This document shows positions 15,964 through 23,979 of a DNA stretch of 64,000 nt, one piece after another. The translations under genes and the position numbers were made by a program. The stretch covers positions 124,001 through 188,000 of the forward strand of contig NZ_BAFT02000065.1 of assembly GCF_000308475.2 (NCBI RefSeq), in the 5' to 3' direction. Numbering within the stretch: position 1 is the first letter of the stretch; each line of letters opens with the position of its first letter. The notes under the pieces were generated by a model. The model searched no databases. It saw only the letters and a program-made list of their open reading frames with translations, and was not told the origin of the DNA. The DNA is from Nocardia brasiliensis NBRC 14402 (GTDB lineage: Bacteria > Actinomycetota > Actinomycetes > Mycobacteriales > Mycobacteriaceae).

Positions 15964-16959
15964 TCAGAATTCGCCGAGTACTCCGAATACCGTGCGGCCC
16001 GTGTGCGATCCGCTTTGGATGCTGTGCAAGACCTTGGCGGCCTCGGTGATCGGGGCGACCTGGGTGAGGGCCGAAAGGTGTTGCGGGCGGAACTCGTTGC
16101 CGAGCCGGGTCCACAGGGCACGGCGCTTCTCGATCGGCAGGTTGACCGAGTCGATGCCGAGCAGGGCGACACCGCGCAGGATGAACGGCAGCACCGTGGT
16201 CGGCAGTTCGGCGCCCCCGGTCAAACCGCTGGCCGCGACGGCGCCGCCGTAGCTGACGGTGCTCAAGACGTGTGCGAGCGACTTACCGCCGACGCTGTCC
16301 ACTGCCGCGGCCCAGCGCGCCTTGCCCAGCGGACGCGGCTTGGCGTCGGGATCCTCGGGCAGCCTGCCGATCACCTCGTTGGCGCCGAGTTCGCTGAGCA
16401 GATCACCGGCATCGGTCTTGCCGGTGGACGCGACGATCTCGTAGCCGAGGCCGGACAGGATATCGATGGCGACGCTGCCGACACCGCCGGTCGCGCCGGT
16501 GACCAGCACCGGGCCGTCCTCGACGGTGAGCCCGCGGTCGAGCAGCGCCTGCACGCTGAGCGCCGCGGTGAAACCGGCGGTGCCGAGCGCGGCCGCGTCG
16601 CGCGGGCTCAGGCCGTCGAGCTTCACCACCCATTCGGCGGGGACCCGCGCGTATTCGGCGAACCCGCCGTGCTGCGAGACGCCGATCTCGTAGCCGTGCG
16701 CCACCACGAGGTCGCCGGGGGTGAAGGCGTCGTCTGCGGAGGAGACCACCTCACCGGTGAGATCGATGCCCGGAATGATCGGGTACTTGCGGACCACCCC
16801 GCCACCGGGCGTGATGGCCAGCCCGTCCTTGAAGTTCGCACTGGAGTAGTGCACCTTGATCGTCACATCGCCAGGCCCGAGGAAATCCTCCCCCACCTCC
16901 TGCTTGGTGAGAACGATCCCGCTATCCGATTCATGCGCCACCATCGCCCAGAACTCCAT
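15964..16959 (-). CDS. Zinc-independent MDR oxidoreductase, AcuI/YhdH type (acrylyl-CoA reductase-like)
   Basis: This is a 331-residue medium-chain dehydrogenase/reductase. The nucleotide-binding motif is VLVTGATGGVGSVA near residue 150. The substrate domain has the family marks SSANFKDGLAITPGGGVVRKYPIIPGIDLTGEV and HGYEIGVSQHGGFAEYARVP. AcuI and YhdH reduce acrylyl-CoA to propionyl-CoA with NADPH; that is the likely but unproven reaction. Cysteine ligands of zinc alcohol dehydrogenases are absent. The start MEFWAMVAHES is supported by TAAGCT (16967-16972) seven bases upstream, predicting a leaderless message. It may be controlled by the TetR gene that follows. Confidence 0.87.
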   Translation of the reverse strand: MEFWAMVAHESDSGIVLTKQEVGEDFLGPGDVTIKVHYSSANFKDGLAITPGGGVVRKYPIIPGIDLTGEVVSSADDAFTPGDLVVAHGYEIGVSQHGGFAEYARVPAEWVVKLDGLSPRDAAALGTAGFTAALSVQALLDRGLTVEDGPVLVTGATGGVGSVAIDILSGLGYEIVASTGKTDAGDLLSELGANEVIGRLPEDPDAKPRPLGKARWAAAVDSVGGKSLAHVLSTVSYGGAVAASGLTGGAELPTTVLPFILRGVALLGIDSVNLPIEKRRALWTRLGNEFRPQHLSALTQVAPITEAAKVLHSIQSGSHTGRTVFGVLGEF

Positions 16960-17040
16960 GCGGACGAGCTTAGTGGGACAGCACGTCCGGAGCCCGGCTT
17001 CGGACCGCGCCGATCTCAACCGGTGAAACGGTCTGCACGC

Positions 17041-18111
17041 CTACTCCGGGACGAGTTCCAGCCGCACCCCGAGCAACCGCACCGGGCGGGTGAGGTCGAA
17101 GCGATCGATGATGCGCAGCGCGGTCTCGCTGATCTCGGCGGGGTCGATGGTGGGCACCGGCAGCTTTTCCTGTTTGCTGCGGGTGTAGAAGGTGTTGGTC
17201 CGGACGGTGACCGAGACCCGGGTGCCGATCCGCCCCGCCTCGGCCATCTCCTCGGCGACCTCGGTGGCCAGCCGGGCGACCTGGGCGCGGATCTCGCCCG
17301 GGTCGGTGAGGTCACGTGGGAACGTCTCGGATTTGCTGCGGCCCAACGGAACTCGCGGTTCGGTGGTGACGTCGGTGTCGCCCTTGCCGTGCCCCAGCAC
17401 CCACAGGTACGGGCCGGTGGTGGGGCCGAACTCGGCGGCCAGGCGCTGCCGGTCGGCGGCCATGAGGTCGGCGACGGTTTCGATGCCGAGATCGGCGAGG
17501 CGGGTGGCGATCCGCGCGCCGATGCCCCACAGCGCGTTGGTGGGACGGTGCGCCATCACCTCGGTCCAGTTCGCGGCGGTGAGCCGGAAGACCCCCGCGG
17601 CCGCGCCCGCGCTTGCCTCCGGCGCGGCGGCGGTCTTGCCGGTGGACTTGGCGAAACCGGTGGCGAGCTTGGCGGTGAGTTTGTTGTCACCGATGCCGAC
17701 CGCGCAGGTCAGCTCCAATTCCGCGATGGCGCCGCGGATCTCGGCGGCCAGCACCTCCGGGTCGTCGAGGTCGGCGGCGAGGAAGGCCTCGTCCCAGCCC
17801 CACACCTCGACCCGGCCGGGAAAGGTGCGCAGCAGCGACATGACCTCGTCCGAGGCCTCCTCGTAGGTGGCCATGTCCAACGGCAGGAACACGCCCTCCG
17901 GGCATTTGCGCTGCGCGCTGCGCAACGCCATGCCCGCCCGGACGCCGAACGCGCGCGCCGGATAGGACGCACAGGTGACCACCTTGCGCGGCTCGGTCGG
18001 ATCGCCGTTGCCCCCGACGATGACCGGCAGGCCACGCAGTTCCGGATGGCGGCGGAACTCCACCGCCGCCTGGAACTGATCGAGATCGACGTGCAACAGC
18101 CATCTGGCCAT
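17041..18111 (-). CDS. dinB2: Y-family DNA polymerase IV, DinB2 type
   Basis: This is a 356-residue translesion polymerase. The N-terminus WLLHVDLDQFQAAVEFRRHP carries the first catalytic Asp (Asp9). GWDEAFLAADL carries the second Asp-Glu pair. VGIGDNKLTAKLATGFAKSTGK and the little-finger segment RSKSETFPRDL follow. It most resembles mycobacterial DinB2. In that enzyme the ribose-discriminating residue is Leu14 rather than an aromatic, and it incorporates ribonucleotides. Here the aligned position 14 is Gln. The C-terminus ends LLGVRLELVPE with no QLxLF-type sliding-clamp motif. It is probably monocistronic. Confidence 0.9.
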   Translation of the reverse strand: MARWLLHVDLDQFQAAVEFRRHPELRGLPVIVGGNGDPTEPRKVVTCASYPARAFGVRAGMALRSAQRKCPEGVFLPLDMATYEEASDEVMSLLRTFPGRVEVWGWDEAFLAADLDDPEVLAAEIRGAIAELELTCAVGIGDNKLTAKLATGFAKSTGKTAAAPEASAGAAAGVFRLTAANWTEVMAHRPTNALWGIGARIATRLADLGIETVADLMAADRQRLAAEFGPTTGPYLWVLGHGKGDTDVTTEPRVPLGRSKSETFPRDLTDPGEIRAQVARLATEVAEEMAEAGRIGTRVSVTVRTNTFYTRSKQEKLPVPTIDPAEISETALRIIDRFDLTRPVRLLGVRLELVPE

Positions 18112-18230
18112 AGTTCCGTCTTACCGCACAGGGCTGACATCCAGCGGATTTCCGCACGATCGCCCGCTGACGGCGGCCGCGAGCGGTCCCCGGACGTACC
18201 ATTTTCCTGATCCGGAGCAAGGGGGCAGCG

Positions 18231-18881
18231 ATGACGAAGCGGCGCGGCGGCGATCCGACGGCCGGCCGGGCACCCGATGTGCCCGCAACCCAGGCCGCTC
18301 GACTGCCCGCGATCCGCGTGGGCGACGCCGACCGGGAGACCGCCGCGCGGTTGCTGCACCTCGCGGTCGAGGAGGGCCGGCTGGACCTGCCCGAACTGGA
18401 CCGCAGGCTGGTCCTGGTCTACTCCGCGCAGACCAGTACCGATCTGGCGGCCGTGACCTCGGATCTGCCGAGCGCCGCGGTCGCCGGTGCGCCGATCGAA
18501 TTGCGCACGGGCAGCGGCACCCGCAAGAAGGCGGGGCAGTGGATCGTCCCGGCCGAGATCACCGCCGAATGTTCTTCCGGCAGTATCGTCATCGACTTCA
18601 CGCAGGCGATCTGCCCGCATCGCGAGGTCACGGTGCACGCGGTGGTCGGGTCCGGCAAGATCACGCTGCTGGTGCCGCGCGGCTGGTGGGTCGACCTCGA
18701 TCGGGTGCAGAGCAAGAGCGGCAGCGTACGGAACAAGGCGATCGAGCCGGTGCGGCCGGGTGCGCCGCTGCTGCGGGTCGACGGGCAGGTCCGTTCGGGC
18801 ACCTTGCTCGCGAAGTATCCGCGCCGTCCGCGGCGCTCCTTCGCGGACTGGCTACGCGGCCGTCCGCGGCCTATCGCCTGA
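18231..18881 (+). CDS. DUF1707 domain protein
   Basis: This is a 216-residue protein with an N-terminal DUF1707 module (residues 29-80: IRVGDADRETAARLLHLAVEEGRLDLPELDRRL ... DLAAVTSDLP). A beta-rich region follows (SSGSIVIDFTQAICPHREVTVHAVVGSGKITLLVPRGWWVDL), resembling the envelope-stress LiaF-like C-terminal domain. No membrane helix is seen, so it is probably cytoplasmic or peripheral. DUF1707 proteins are common in actinobacteria and poorly understood. The ATG has GGGGGCAG upstream. Confidence 0.8.
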   Translation: MTKRRGGDPTAGRAPDVPATQAARLPAIRVGDADRETAARLLHLAVEEGRLDLPELDRRLVLVYSAQTSTDLAAVTSDLPSAAVAGAPIELRTGSGTRKKAGQWIVPAEITAECSSGSIVIDFTQAICPHREVTVHAVVGSGKITLLVPRGWWVDLDRVQSKSGSVRNKAIEPVRPGAPLLRVDGQVRSGTLLAKYPRRPRRSFADWLRGRPRPIA

Positions 18882-18924
18882 GGTTTCCTCGATCCCGGCA
18901 CGCACCATTGCCGTGCCGCGAAAA

Positions 18925-18939
18925 CAGAACTAAATTCTG
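18925..18939 (+). promoter_or_regulatory. Operator overlapping the -10 box of a tetR gene
   Basis: CAGAA and TTCTG flank CTAAA. The -10-like TAAATT (18931-18936) lies inside the repeat, six bases before the GTG start. A repressor bound here would block a leaderless promoter. Confidence 0.55.
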
Positions 18940-18942
18940 GTT

Positions 18943-19548
18943 GTGAAGATTCGAGATCGGTTGCTGCTGGCGGCCGAGCGGCAGTTCGCGGAACGGGGCG
19001 CGCTGGAGGCGACGCTGGCGCAGATCCGCGAGGCCGCGGGCGCGAGCGTCGGCGCGCTCTATCACCATTTCCCGGACAAGGCCGACCTCTATCGGCAGGT
19101 GTGGGCGCACGCGCTGGAGGACTACCAGCGGCATTTCTGGGCGGTGGTGGGCGAGAGCGCCGACGCGCACGGGGGCGTCACGGCCGGCGTCCGCGAGCAC
19201 CTGCGCTGGGTGGCCGAAAACCAGTACCGGGCACAGGTTCTCATGTCCGCCCGGCCGCCGGGTGTGCGCGAGAGCGAGAGCAATCGCGAGTTCCTCCGCA
19301 ATGTCGCGCGCTGGTGGCGCACGCACGCAGGCTACGGCGCGGTCCGCGACCTGCCGTTGGATCTGGTCTACGCGCTGTGGCTCGGTGCGACGCAAGAGTA
19401 TTCGCGGCAGTGGCTCAGCGGCGCCATACCGGCCAGCCCCCTCGACGTCGCCGGTGAACTCGCCGACGCCGCCTGGCTGAGCCTGGCCGCGACACCCTCC
19501 GATTCCGCGCGGCCGAACTCCGGCGCGCGCACGAAAGGCAGCTCATGA
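18943..19548 (+). CDS. TetR-family regulator
   Basis: This is a 201-residue repressor with the N-terminal helix-turn-helix IRDRLLLAAERQFAERGALEATLAQIREAAGASVGALYHHFPDKADLY. The C-terminal domain is Trp- and Arg-rich and unassigned. The GTG start lies six bases after a TAAATT box that sits inside an inverted repeat, pointing to autorepression. Its stop overlaps the ATG of a PaaI-type thioesterase gene (ATGA), so it very likely controls that enzyme. Confidence 0.88.
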   Translation: MKIRDRLLLAAERQFAERGALEATLAQIREAAGASVGALYHHFPDKADLYRQVWAHALEDYQRHFWAVVGESADAHGGVTAGVREHLRWVAENQYRAQVLMSARPPGVRESESNREFLRNVARWWRTHAGYGAVRDLPLDLVYALWLGATQEYSRQWLSGAIPASPLDVAGELADAAWLSLAATPSDSARPNSGARTKGSS

Positions 19549-19985
19549 CCGCGCCCATCGACCTGGACCTCGCCAAAAAGGTCCTTGCCGCACAGCCTTT
19601 CGCCGAATTGGTCGGCACCGAGATCACCGGTTTCGGTCCCGGCACCGTGACGCTCACCATCCCGATCCGGCCCGAACTCGGCCAGCAGTTCGGCTTCGTG
19701 CACGGCGGCGTGCTGTCCTACGCGGCCGACAACGCGCTCACCTTCGCGGCGGGTACCGCGCTCGGCGCCAACGTGCTCACCGGTGGATTCACCATCACAT
19801 ATCTGCGACCGGCCGCTGGCGTGCGACTGCGCGCCGAGGCGACGGTCACCGACGCGACCCGCCGCCAAGCGGTGGTCCGCTGCGAGATCTACGCCGAGAG
19901 TGCCGACGGCACAAAGGTGTTGTGCGCGGTGGCGCAGGGCACGACGCGGGCGGTCGACCGCGTGCTCGCGACACACGACGCGTAG
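19545..19985 (+). CDS. PaaI-family hotdog thioesterase
   Basis: This is a 146-residue hotdog-fold protein. The catalytic region GQQFGFVHGGVLSYAADNALTFAAGTALG has the HGG motif, followed by LTGGFTITYLRPAAGVRLRAEATV. PaaI-like enzymes hydrolyse acyl- or aryl-CoA thioesters; the substrate is not evident. It overlaps the upstream TetR gene by four bases, forming a two-gene operon. A long hairpin follows between this gene and convergent lon. Confidence 0.87.
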   Translation: MTAPIDLDLAKKVLAAQPFAELVGTEITGFGPGTVTLTIPIRPELGQQFGFVHGGVLSYAADNALTFAAGTALGANVLTGGFTITYLRPAAGVRLRAEATVTDATRRQAVVRCEIYAESADGTKVLCAVAQGTTRAVDRVLATHDA

Positions 19986-20027
19986 CCCGGCCGGGCCGGC
20001 GAGGGGTGGCCGGGCCCCATGACACGG

Positions 20028-20062
20028 CGAAGGGCCGGACACGGTGTGTGCCCGGCCCTTCG
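20028..20062. terminator. Bidirectional terminator between thioesterase and lon
   Basis: CGAAGGGCCGG (20028-20038) pairs with CCGGCCCTTCG (20052-20062). The 13-nt loop can itself form a short ACAC/GTGT helix. It lies between convergent stop codons. Confidence 0.72.
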
Positions 20063-20070
20063 GGTCCGGA

Positions 20071-22494
20071 TCAGGCGCTGGCCGCGAAGGCCGGTCCGTC
20101 CAGTGCCGGTTCGGCGACCGGCTCGATGGCGTAGGCCAGGATCTCGGCCACGTCACCGACGGGGCGGACGTCCAGTGCGGCAAGCACTTCGGCCGGGACG
20201 TCGTCCAGGTCCGGCTCGTTGCGGGCCGGGATGAACACCGTCTTCAGGCCGGCTCGCTGCGCGGCGAGCAGCTTCTGCTTGACCCCGCCGATCGGCAGCA
20301 CCCGTCCGTTCAGCGTGACCTCACCGGTCATGCCGACGTCGGCGCGCACCTGCCGGTCCAGTGCCAGCGACACCAGGGCGGTGACCATGGTGACGCCCGC
20401 GGACGGACCGTCCTTGGGCACCGCGCCCGCCGGGAAGTGCACGTGGATATTGCGATCCAGCACCGACGGCTCGATGCCGATCTCCTCCAGGTGCGAGCGG
20501 ACGTAGGTCAGCGCGATCTGCGCGGACTCCTTCATCACGTCACCCAGCTGCCCGGTCAGGGTCAGCGACCGCTCACCCTCCGCGGCGTTGGCCTCGATGT
20601 AGAGGACGTCGCCGCCGAGCCCGGTGACCGCGAGTCCGGTGGCCACACCCGGGACCGCGGTACGTTCCACCGAGTCCGGGGTGAACCGGGGACGGCCCAG
20701 GTAGTCCTTCAGATTGTCGAGGTCGATCGTCAGCGACCTATCGGACTGCACCAGCGCGTCGTAGCCGAGGTCCGCGCCGTAGCCGAGTTCGACGACCACG
20801 GATTCGGCTGTCGCCGTGCCGGTTCCGCCCTCGGACAGCCGAGTCGCGGCCTTACGCAACGCCTTCGCGATGAGCCGCTCCAGCTGCCGCACGCCGGCTT
20901 CCCGAGTGTAGTTCGCCGCGATCTCGCGCAGCGCCGCGTCGGTCACGAGCACCTCGTCGGCGGTCAGCGCGTTGCGTTCCAGCTGCCGGGGCACCAGGAA
21001 GTCGCGCGCGATGGCGACCTTGTCGTCCTCGGTGTAGCCGTCGACGGTGATCAGTTCCATCCGGTCCAGCAGCGGGCCGGGGATGGTCTCCATCACATTG
21101 GCGGTGGCGATGAACAGCACGTCGGACAGGTCGAGATCCAGGTCCAGGTAGTGGTCGCGGAACGTGTGGTTCTGCGCCGGATCCAGCACCTCGAGCAGCG
21201 CGGCCGCCGGGTCGCCCCGGAAGTCCGAGCCGACCTTGTCGATCTCGTCCAGCAGGACAACGGGATTCATCGATCCCGCCTCCTTGATGGCGCGCACGAT
21301 CCGGCCGGGCAACGCGCCGACGTAGGTACGCCGGTGCCCGCGGACCTCGGCCTCGTCGCGCACCCCGCCGAGGGCGACCCGCACGAACTCGCGGCCCATG
21401 GCCCGCGCCACGGATTCACCGAGCGAAGTCTTGCCGACACCGGGCGGACCGACCAGCGCGAGCACCGCACCGGAGCCACGCCCGCCGACGACCTCCAGAC
21501 CGCGAGCGGCCCGCCGCGAACGCACGGCCAAGTACTCGACCATCCGGTCCTTCACCTCGTCCAGGCCGTGGTGATCGGCGTCCAGCACCGCACGGGCGGC
21601 CGAGACGTCGGTGTTGTCGGTGGTTTTCACCGTCCACGGCAGTTCGAGCACGGTGTCCAGCCAGGTCCGGATCCAGCCGGATTCCGGGCTCTGATCACTG
21701 GCCCGCTCCAGCCTGCCGACCTCGCGCAGGGCCTCTTCCCGCACGTTGGCGGGCAGGTCGGCCTGCTCGATCCGGGTGCGGTAGTCGTCGGCGCCGTCGG
21801 GTTCGTCCTCGCCGAGTTCCTTGCGGATCGCGTTGAGCTGCTGACGCAGCAGGAATTCGCGCTGGCTCTTCTCCAGGCCCTCGCGGACGTCGTCACTGAT
21901 CTTCTCGGTGACCTCGGCCTCGGCGATGTGGTCCTTGGTCCACTCGATCAGCGTGTGCAACCGCTGGGTGACGTCGGGGGTTTCGAGCAGTTCGCGCTTC
22001 TGATCGTTGGTCAGGTACGGCGCGTAGCCCGCGGTGTCGGCGATCGCGGACGGGTCGGTCAGCTGGTTGACCGCGTCGATGATCTGCCAGGCCTCGCGGC
22101 GCTGCAGCACCGAGACCACGAGCTTCTTGTATTCGGCGGCCAGCTCTTTGGTCCGGCCGTCCGCGGCCGGCGTCTCGACCGGTTCGGCCTCGACCCACAG
22201 CGCGGCGCCCGGCCCGGTGACCCCGTGCCCGATCTTCGCGCGCCGTTCGGCCTTCAACACGGCCGCGGGCGCGCCACCGCGCATCCGGCCGACCTGTTCG
22301 ATGGTGGCGACCACGCCGTAGGAGGCGTAGCCCTCGGTCAGGCGCGGCGCGAGCAGCACGGCGTCCGTCTTGGCGGCCCGCGCGGCATCGATCGCGGCCT
22401 GCGCCGATTCGTCCAGTTCGATGGGCACGACCATGCCCGGCAGCACGATCGGATCGGTCAGGAACAGCACCGGCAAGTTCTGAGGTGTAGTCAC
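20071..22494 (-). CDS. lon: ATP-dependent Lon protease
   Basis: This is an 807-residue AAA+ serine protease that degrades misfolded and regulatory proteins in the cytoplasm. The N-terminal substrate domain starts VTTPQNLPVLFLTDPIVLPGMVVPIELDE. Walker A is GPPGVGKTSLGE (near residue 350) and Walker B VVLLDEIDK. The Ser of KDGPSAGVTM (near 698) and the Lys of GGVKQKLLAAQRAG form the catalytic dyad. The GTG start has GGAAGGG about ten bases upstream; an ATG 51 bases earlier would read through the operator. A HAIR-type inverted repeat for HspR ends 20 bp before the start, so heat-shock control is expected, as known for lon in Streptomyces. Confidence 0.96.
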   Translation of the reverse strand: MTTPQNLPVLFLTDPIVLPGMVVPIELDESAQAAIDAARAAKTDAVLLAPRLTEGYASYGVVATIEQVGRMRGGAPAAVLKAERRAKIGHGVTGPGAALWVEAEPVETPAADGRTKELAAEYKKLVVSVLQRREAWQIIDAVNQLTDPSAIADTAGYAPYLTNDQKRELLETPDVTQRLHTLIEWTKDHIAEAEVTEKISDDVREGLEKSQREFLLRQQLNAIRKELGEDEPDGADDYRTRIEQADLPANVREEALREVGRLERASDQSPESGWIRTWLDTVLELPWTVKTTDNTDVSAARAVLDADHHGLDEVKDRMVEYLAVRSRRAARGLEVVGGRGSGAVLALVGPPGVGKTSLGESVARAMGREFVRVALGGVRDEAEVRGHRRTYVGALPGRIVRAIKEAGSMNPVVLLDEIDKVGSDFRGDPAAALLEVLDPAQNHTFRDHYLDLDLDLSDVLFIATANVMETIPGPLLDRMELITVDGYTEDDKVAIARDFLVPRQLERNALTADEVLVTDAALREIAANYTREAGVRQLERLIAKALRKAATRLSEGGTGTATAESVVVELGYGADLGYDALVQSDRSLTIDLDNLKDYLGRPRFTPDSVERTAVPGVATGLAVTGLGGDVLYIEANAAEGERSLTLTGQLGDVMKESAQIALTYVRSHLEEIGIEPSVLDRNIHVHFPAGAVPKDGPSAGVTMVTALVSLALDRQVRADVGMTGEVTLNGRVLPIGGVKQKLLAAQRAGLKTVFIPARNEPDLDDVPAEVLAALDVRPVGDVAEILAYAIEPVAEPALDGPAFAASA

Positions 22495-22513
22495 GTCTTC
22501 GACCCTTCCAAAA

Positions 22514-22534
22514 GTTGAGCGATACCAACTCAAC
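22514..22534 (-). promoter_or_regulatory. HAIR-like operator (HspR binding site) of lon
   Basis: GTTGAGC, seven bases (GATACCA), then ACTCAAC. This matches the HAIR layout CTTGAGT-N7-ACTCAAG, with the inner TTGAG and CTCAA conserved and symmetric changes at the outer bases. It lies 20 bp before the lon GTG. Confidence 0.75.
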
Positions 22535-22650
22535 CCCGCCCCCACCCCCTTTGTTCCGCCCGATCCCCCTGTTCGCTGACGGCGAAGACGACGGGGGAGT
22601 GACGTCCCGGACCGGGTGCGGGTCTCACCCGGGTCCGAGGGGCGTGGGGG

Positions 22651-23217
22651 TCACGAACGCTGCGGCTCGAAGTGCAGGGCGATGATGCCGCAGTCGAAGG
22701 GGGTGGCGCCGACCGCGCGCAGGCGCTGGTAGGCACCGGGGGCGAAGACCGGCATGCCGGTGCCGATGGCGGTGGCGTTGACGAAGAGGTGGATTTCGTC
22801 GATGAGTTCCGCCGCGAGTAGGGCCGAGACCAGGGTGCCGCCGCCGTAGACGATCAGGTCGCCGCCGGGCTGGGACTTCAGTTCGGTGATGATCTTGGTC
22901 AGGTCACCGCCCGCGACCGTGGCGTTCTCCCAGGGGGATTCGGCGAGCGAGTTGGAGATGACGACCTTGGGGGTGTTGTTCATCCAGTCGATGGTTTCCT
23001 GGTCTTCGCCGTCCTCCGGGGTCCGGGAAGCCCAGGTAGGGATGAAACCCTCGGCCAGGTTGCGGCCCAGCACGATGGTGTCGACCGGCTCCATGATCTT
23101 GGTGATGTAAGCGCCGACATCGTTGGTCCAGGGGAACGTCATCCAGTCCATCTCGCCGTTCGGGCCCGCCATGTAGCCGTCGACGGTGGTCTGAACCTGG
23201 AGCTTGAGCTTGCGCAT
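22651..23217 (-). CDS. Dihydrofolate reductase-family / RibD C-terminal domain protein
   Basis: This is a 188-residue reductase-fold protein. The N-terminus is MRKLKLQVQTTVDGYMAGPNGEMDWM. The NADPH-binding pattern is seen in DTIVLGRNLAEGF and GGDLIVYGGGTLVSALLAAELIDEIHLFV. These stand-alone RibD_C proteins are widespread in actinobacteria and are not the folate-pathway enzyme; their substrates are mostly unknown. The ATG has GAAAGGA upstream. It stands alone between lon and a divergent membrane gene. Confidence 0.83.
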   Translation of the reverse strand: MRKLKLQVQTTVDGYMAGPNGEMDWMTFPWTNDVGAYITKIMEPVDTIVLGRNLAEGFIPTWASRTPEDGEDQETIDWMNNTPKVVISNSLAESPWENATVAGGDLTKIITELKSQPGGDLIVYGGGTLVSALLAAELIDEIHLFVNATAIGTGMPVFAPGAYQRLRAVGATPFDCGIIALHFEPQRS

Positions 23218-23445
23218 CGGGTTTCCTTTCGAGGCCGGGCCCGGTGCGGGCCCGCTGTTCTGGTGTGCGTTCACAGTGCCGGAGGCGGCTTACGGATTGT
23301 TTACGGTTGTTTCCGATCTGCACGGTCCGCACGCGATACGCGGCTCGCGTCCCACCGAACCGGTCCGTCCTGTTCTATCGTTGGTCCGGCTGCGCCGCAG
23401 GTCGGACGCGGTTTCTCGGTAAGCCTGCGCCGAGGGGAGCACGGT

Positions 23446-23979
23446 ATGACGGGATCGAGCCGCGACGGCGGACCGGCCGCGGTACTGCTCGCGGTGGTGG
23501 CCGCGCTGATCGTGGTTCCCGCTGTGCTCGCCGCGGTCGTGCCGGTGCGGGAGACGACGTTGCCCACCGACGCCGAGATCACGCTCACCGCACCGGGAGA
23601 GGCCCCGGACACGATCGAATTCGGCGGCGTCGGCGGCTGGCAGCGCCGGCCGACCGGCGACCAGACCACCGCGGTGCTGGTGGCGCCGAGCGGTGCGCGC
23701 CTGGCGGTGAGCGTGGTGGACGGCGTCACGGACTTCCCGGCGGCGGCCGAGTGGCGGTTACGGGTGCTCGGCCTGCAAGGCTTCGACGGCTCCTTCGACG
23801 GCGGAGAAATACAGACGCCGAACGGTTTCGGCGGGCCGACCTGTCGCGGCACGGACCGCGCCGGGGTCTGCGCCGTCCTCGGCAACGACAACCTGGCCGT
23901 CACGCTGGTGCTGATCGGCGCGGACGCCACCCTGGCCGAGCTGACACCGGTGGTCGAGACCCTGCGGGTGCGGCGATGA
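23446..23979 (+). CDS. Single-pass membrane protein co-encoded with PrsW-type protease
   Basis: This is a 177-residue protein of unknown family. A short cytoplasmic start (MTGSSRDGG) is followed by one hydrophobic segment (AVLLAVVAALIVVPAVLAAVVP, residues 12-33). An extracytoplasmic region of about 140 residues then has two Cys (TCRG and GVCAV) that could pair. The ATG has CGAGGGGAG upstream. Its stop overlaps the ATG of the PrsW-type gene by four bases. One-pass topology and coupling make it a candidate substrate or partner of that protease (inference). Confidence 0.7.
   Translation: MTGSSRDGGPAAVLLAVVAALIVVPAVLAAVVPVRETTLPTDAEITLTAPGEAPDTIEFGGVGGWQRRPTGDQTTAVLVAPSGARLAVSVVDGVTDFPAAAEWRLRVLGLQGFDGSFDGGEIQTPNGFGGPTCRGTDRAGVCAVLGNDNLAVTLVLIGADATLAELTPVVETLRVRR

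Noticed and set aside
15922..18210. Plus-strand open frame of 762 codons
   Set aside because: It is antisense to the AcuI-type and DinB2 genes, has no ribosome site, and its composition (Arg, Gly, Asp, Ala, Val with no domain pattern) is that of a shadow frame in high-GC DNA.
20044..22518. Plus-strand open frame of 824 codons opposite lon
   Set aside because: It mirrors lon codon structure and shows no recognisable family; lon motifs are all intact on the other strand.
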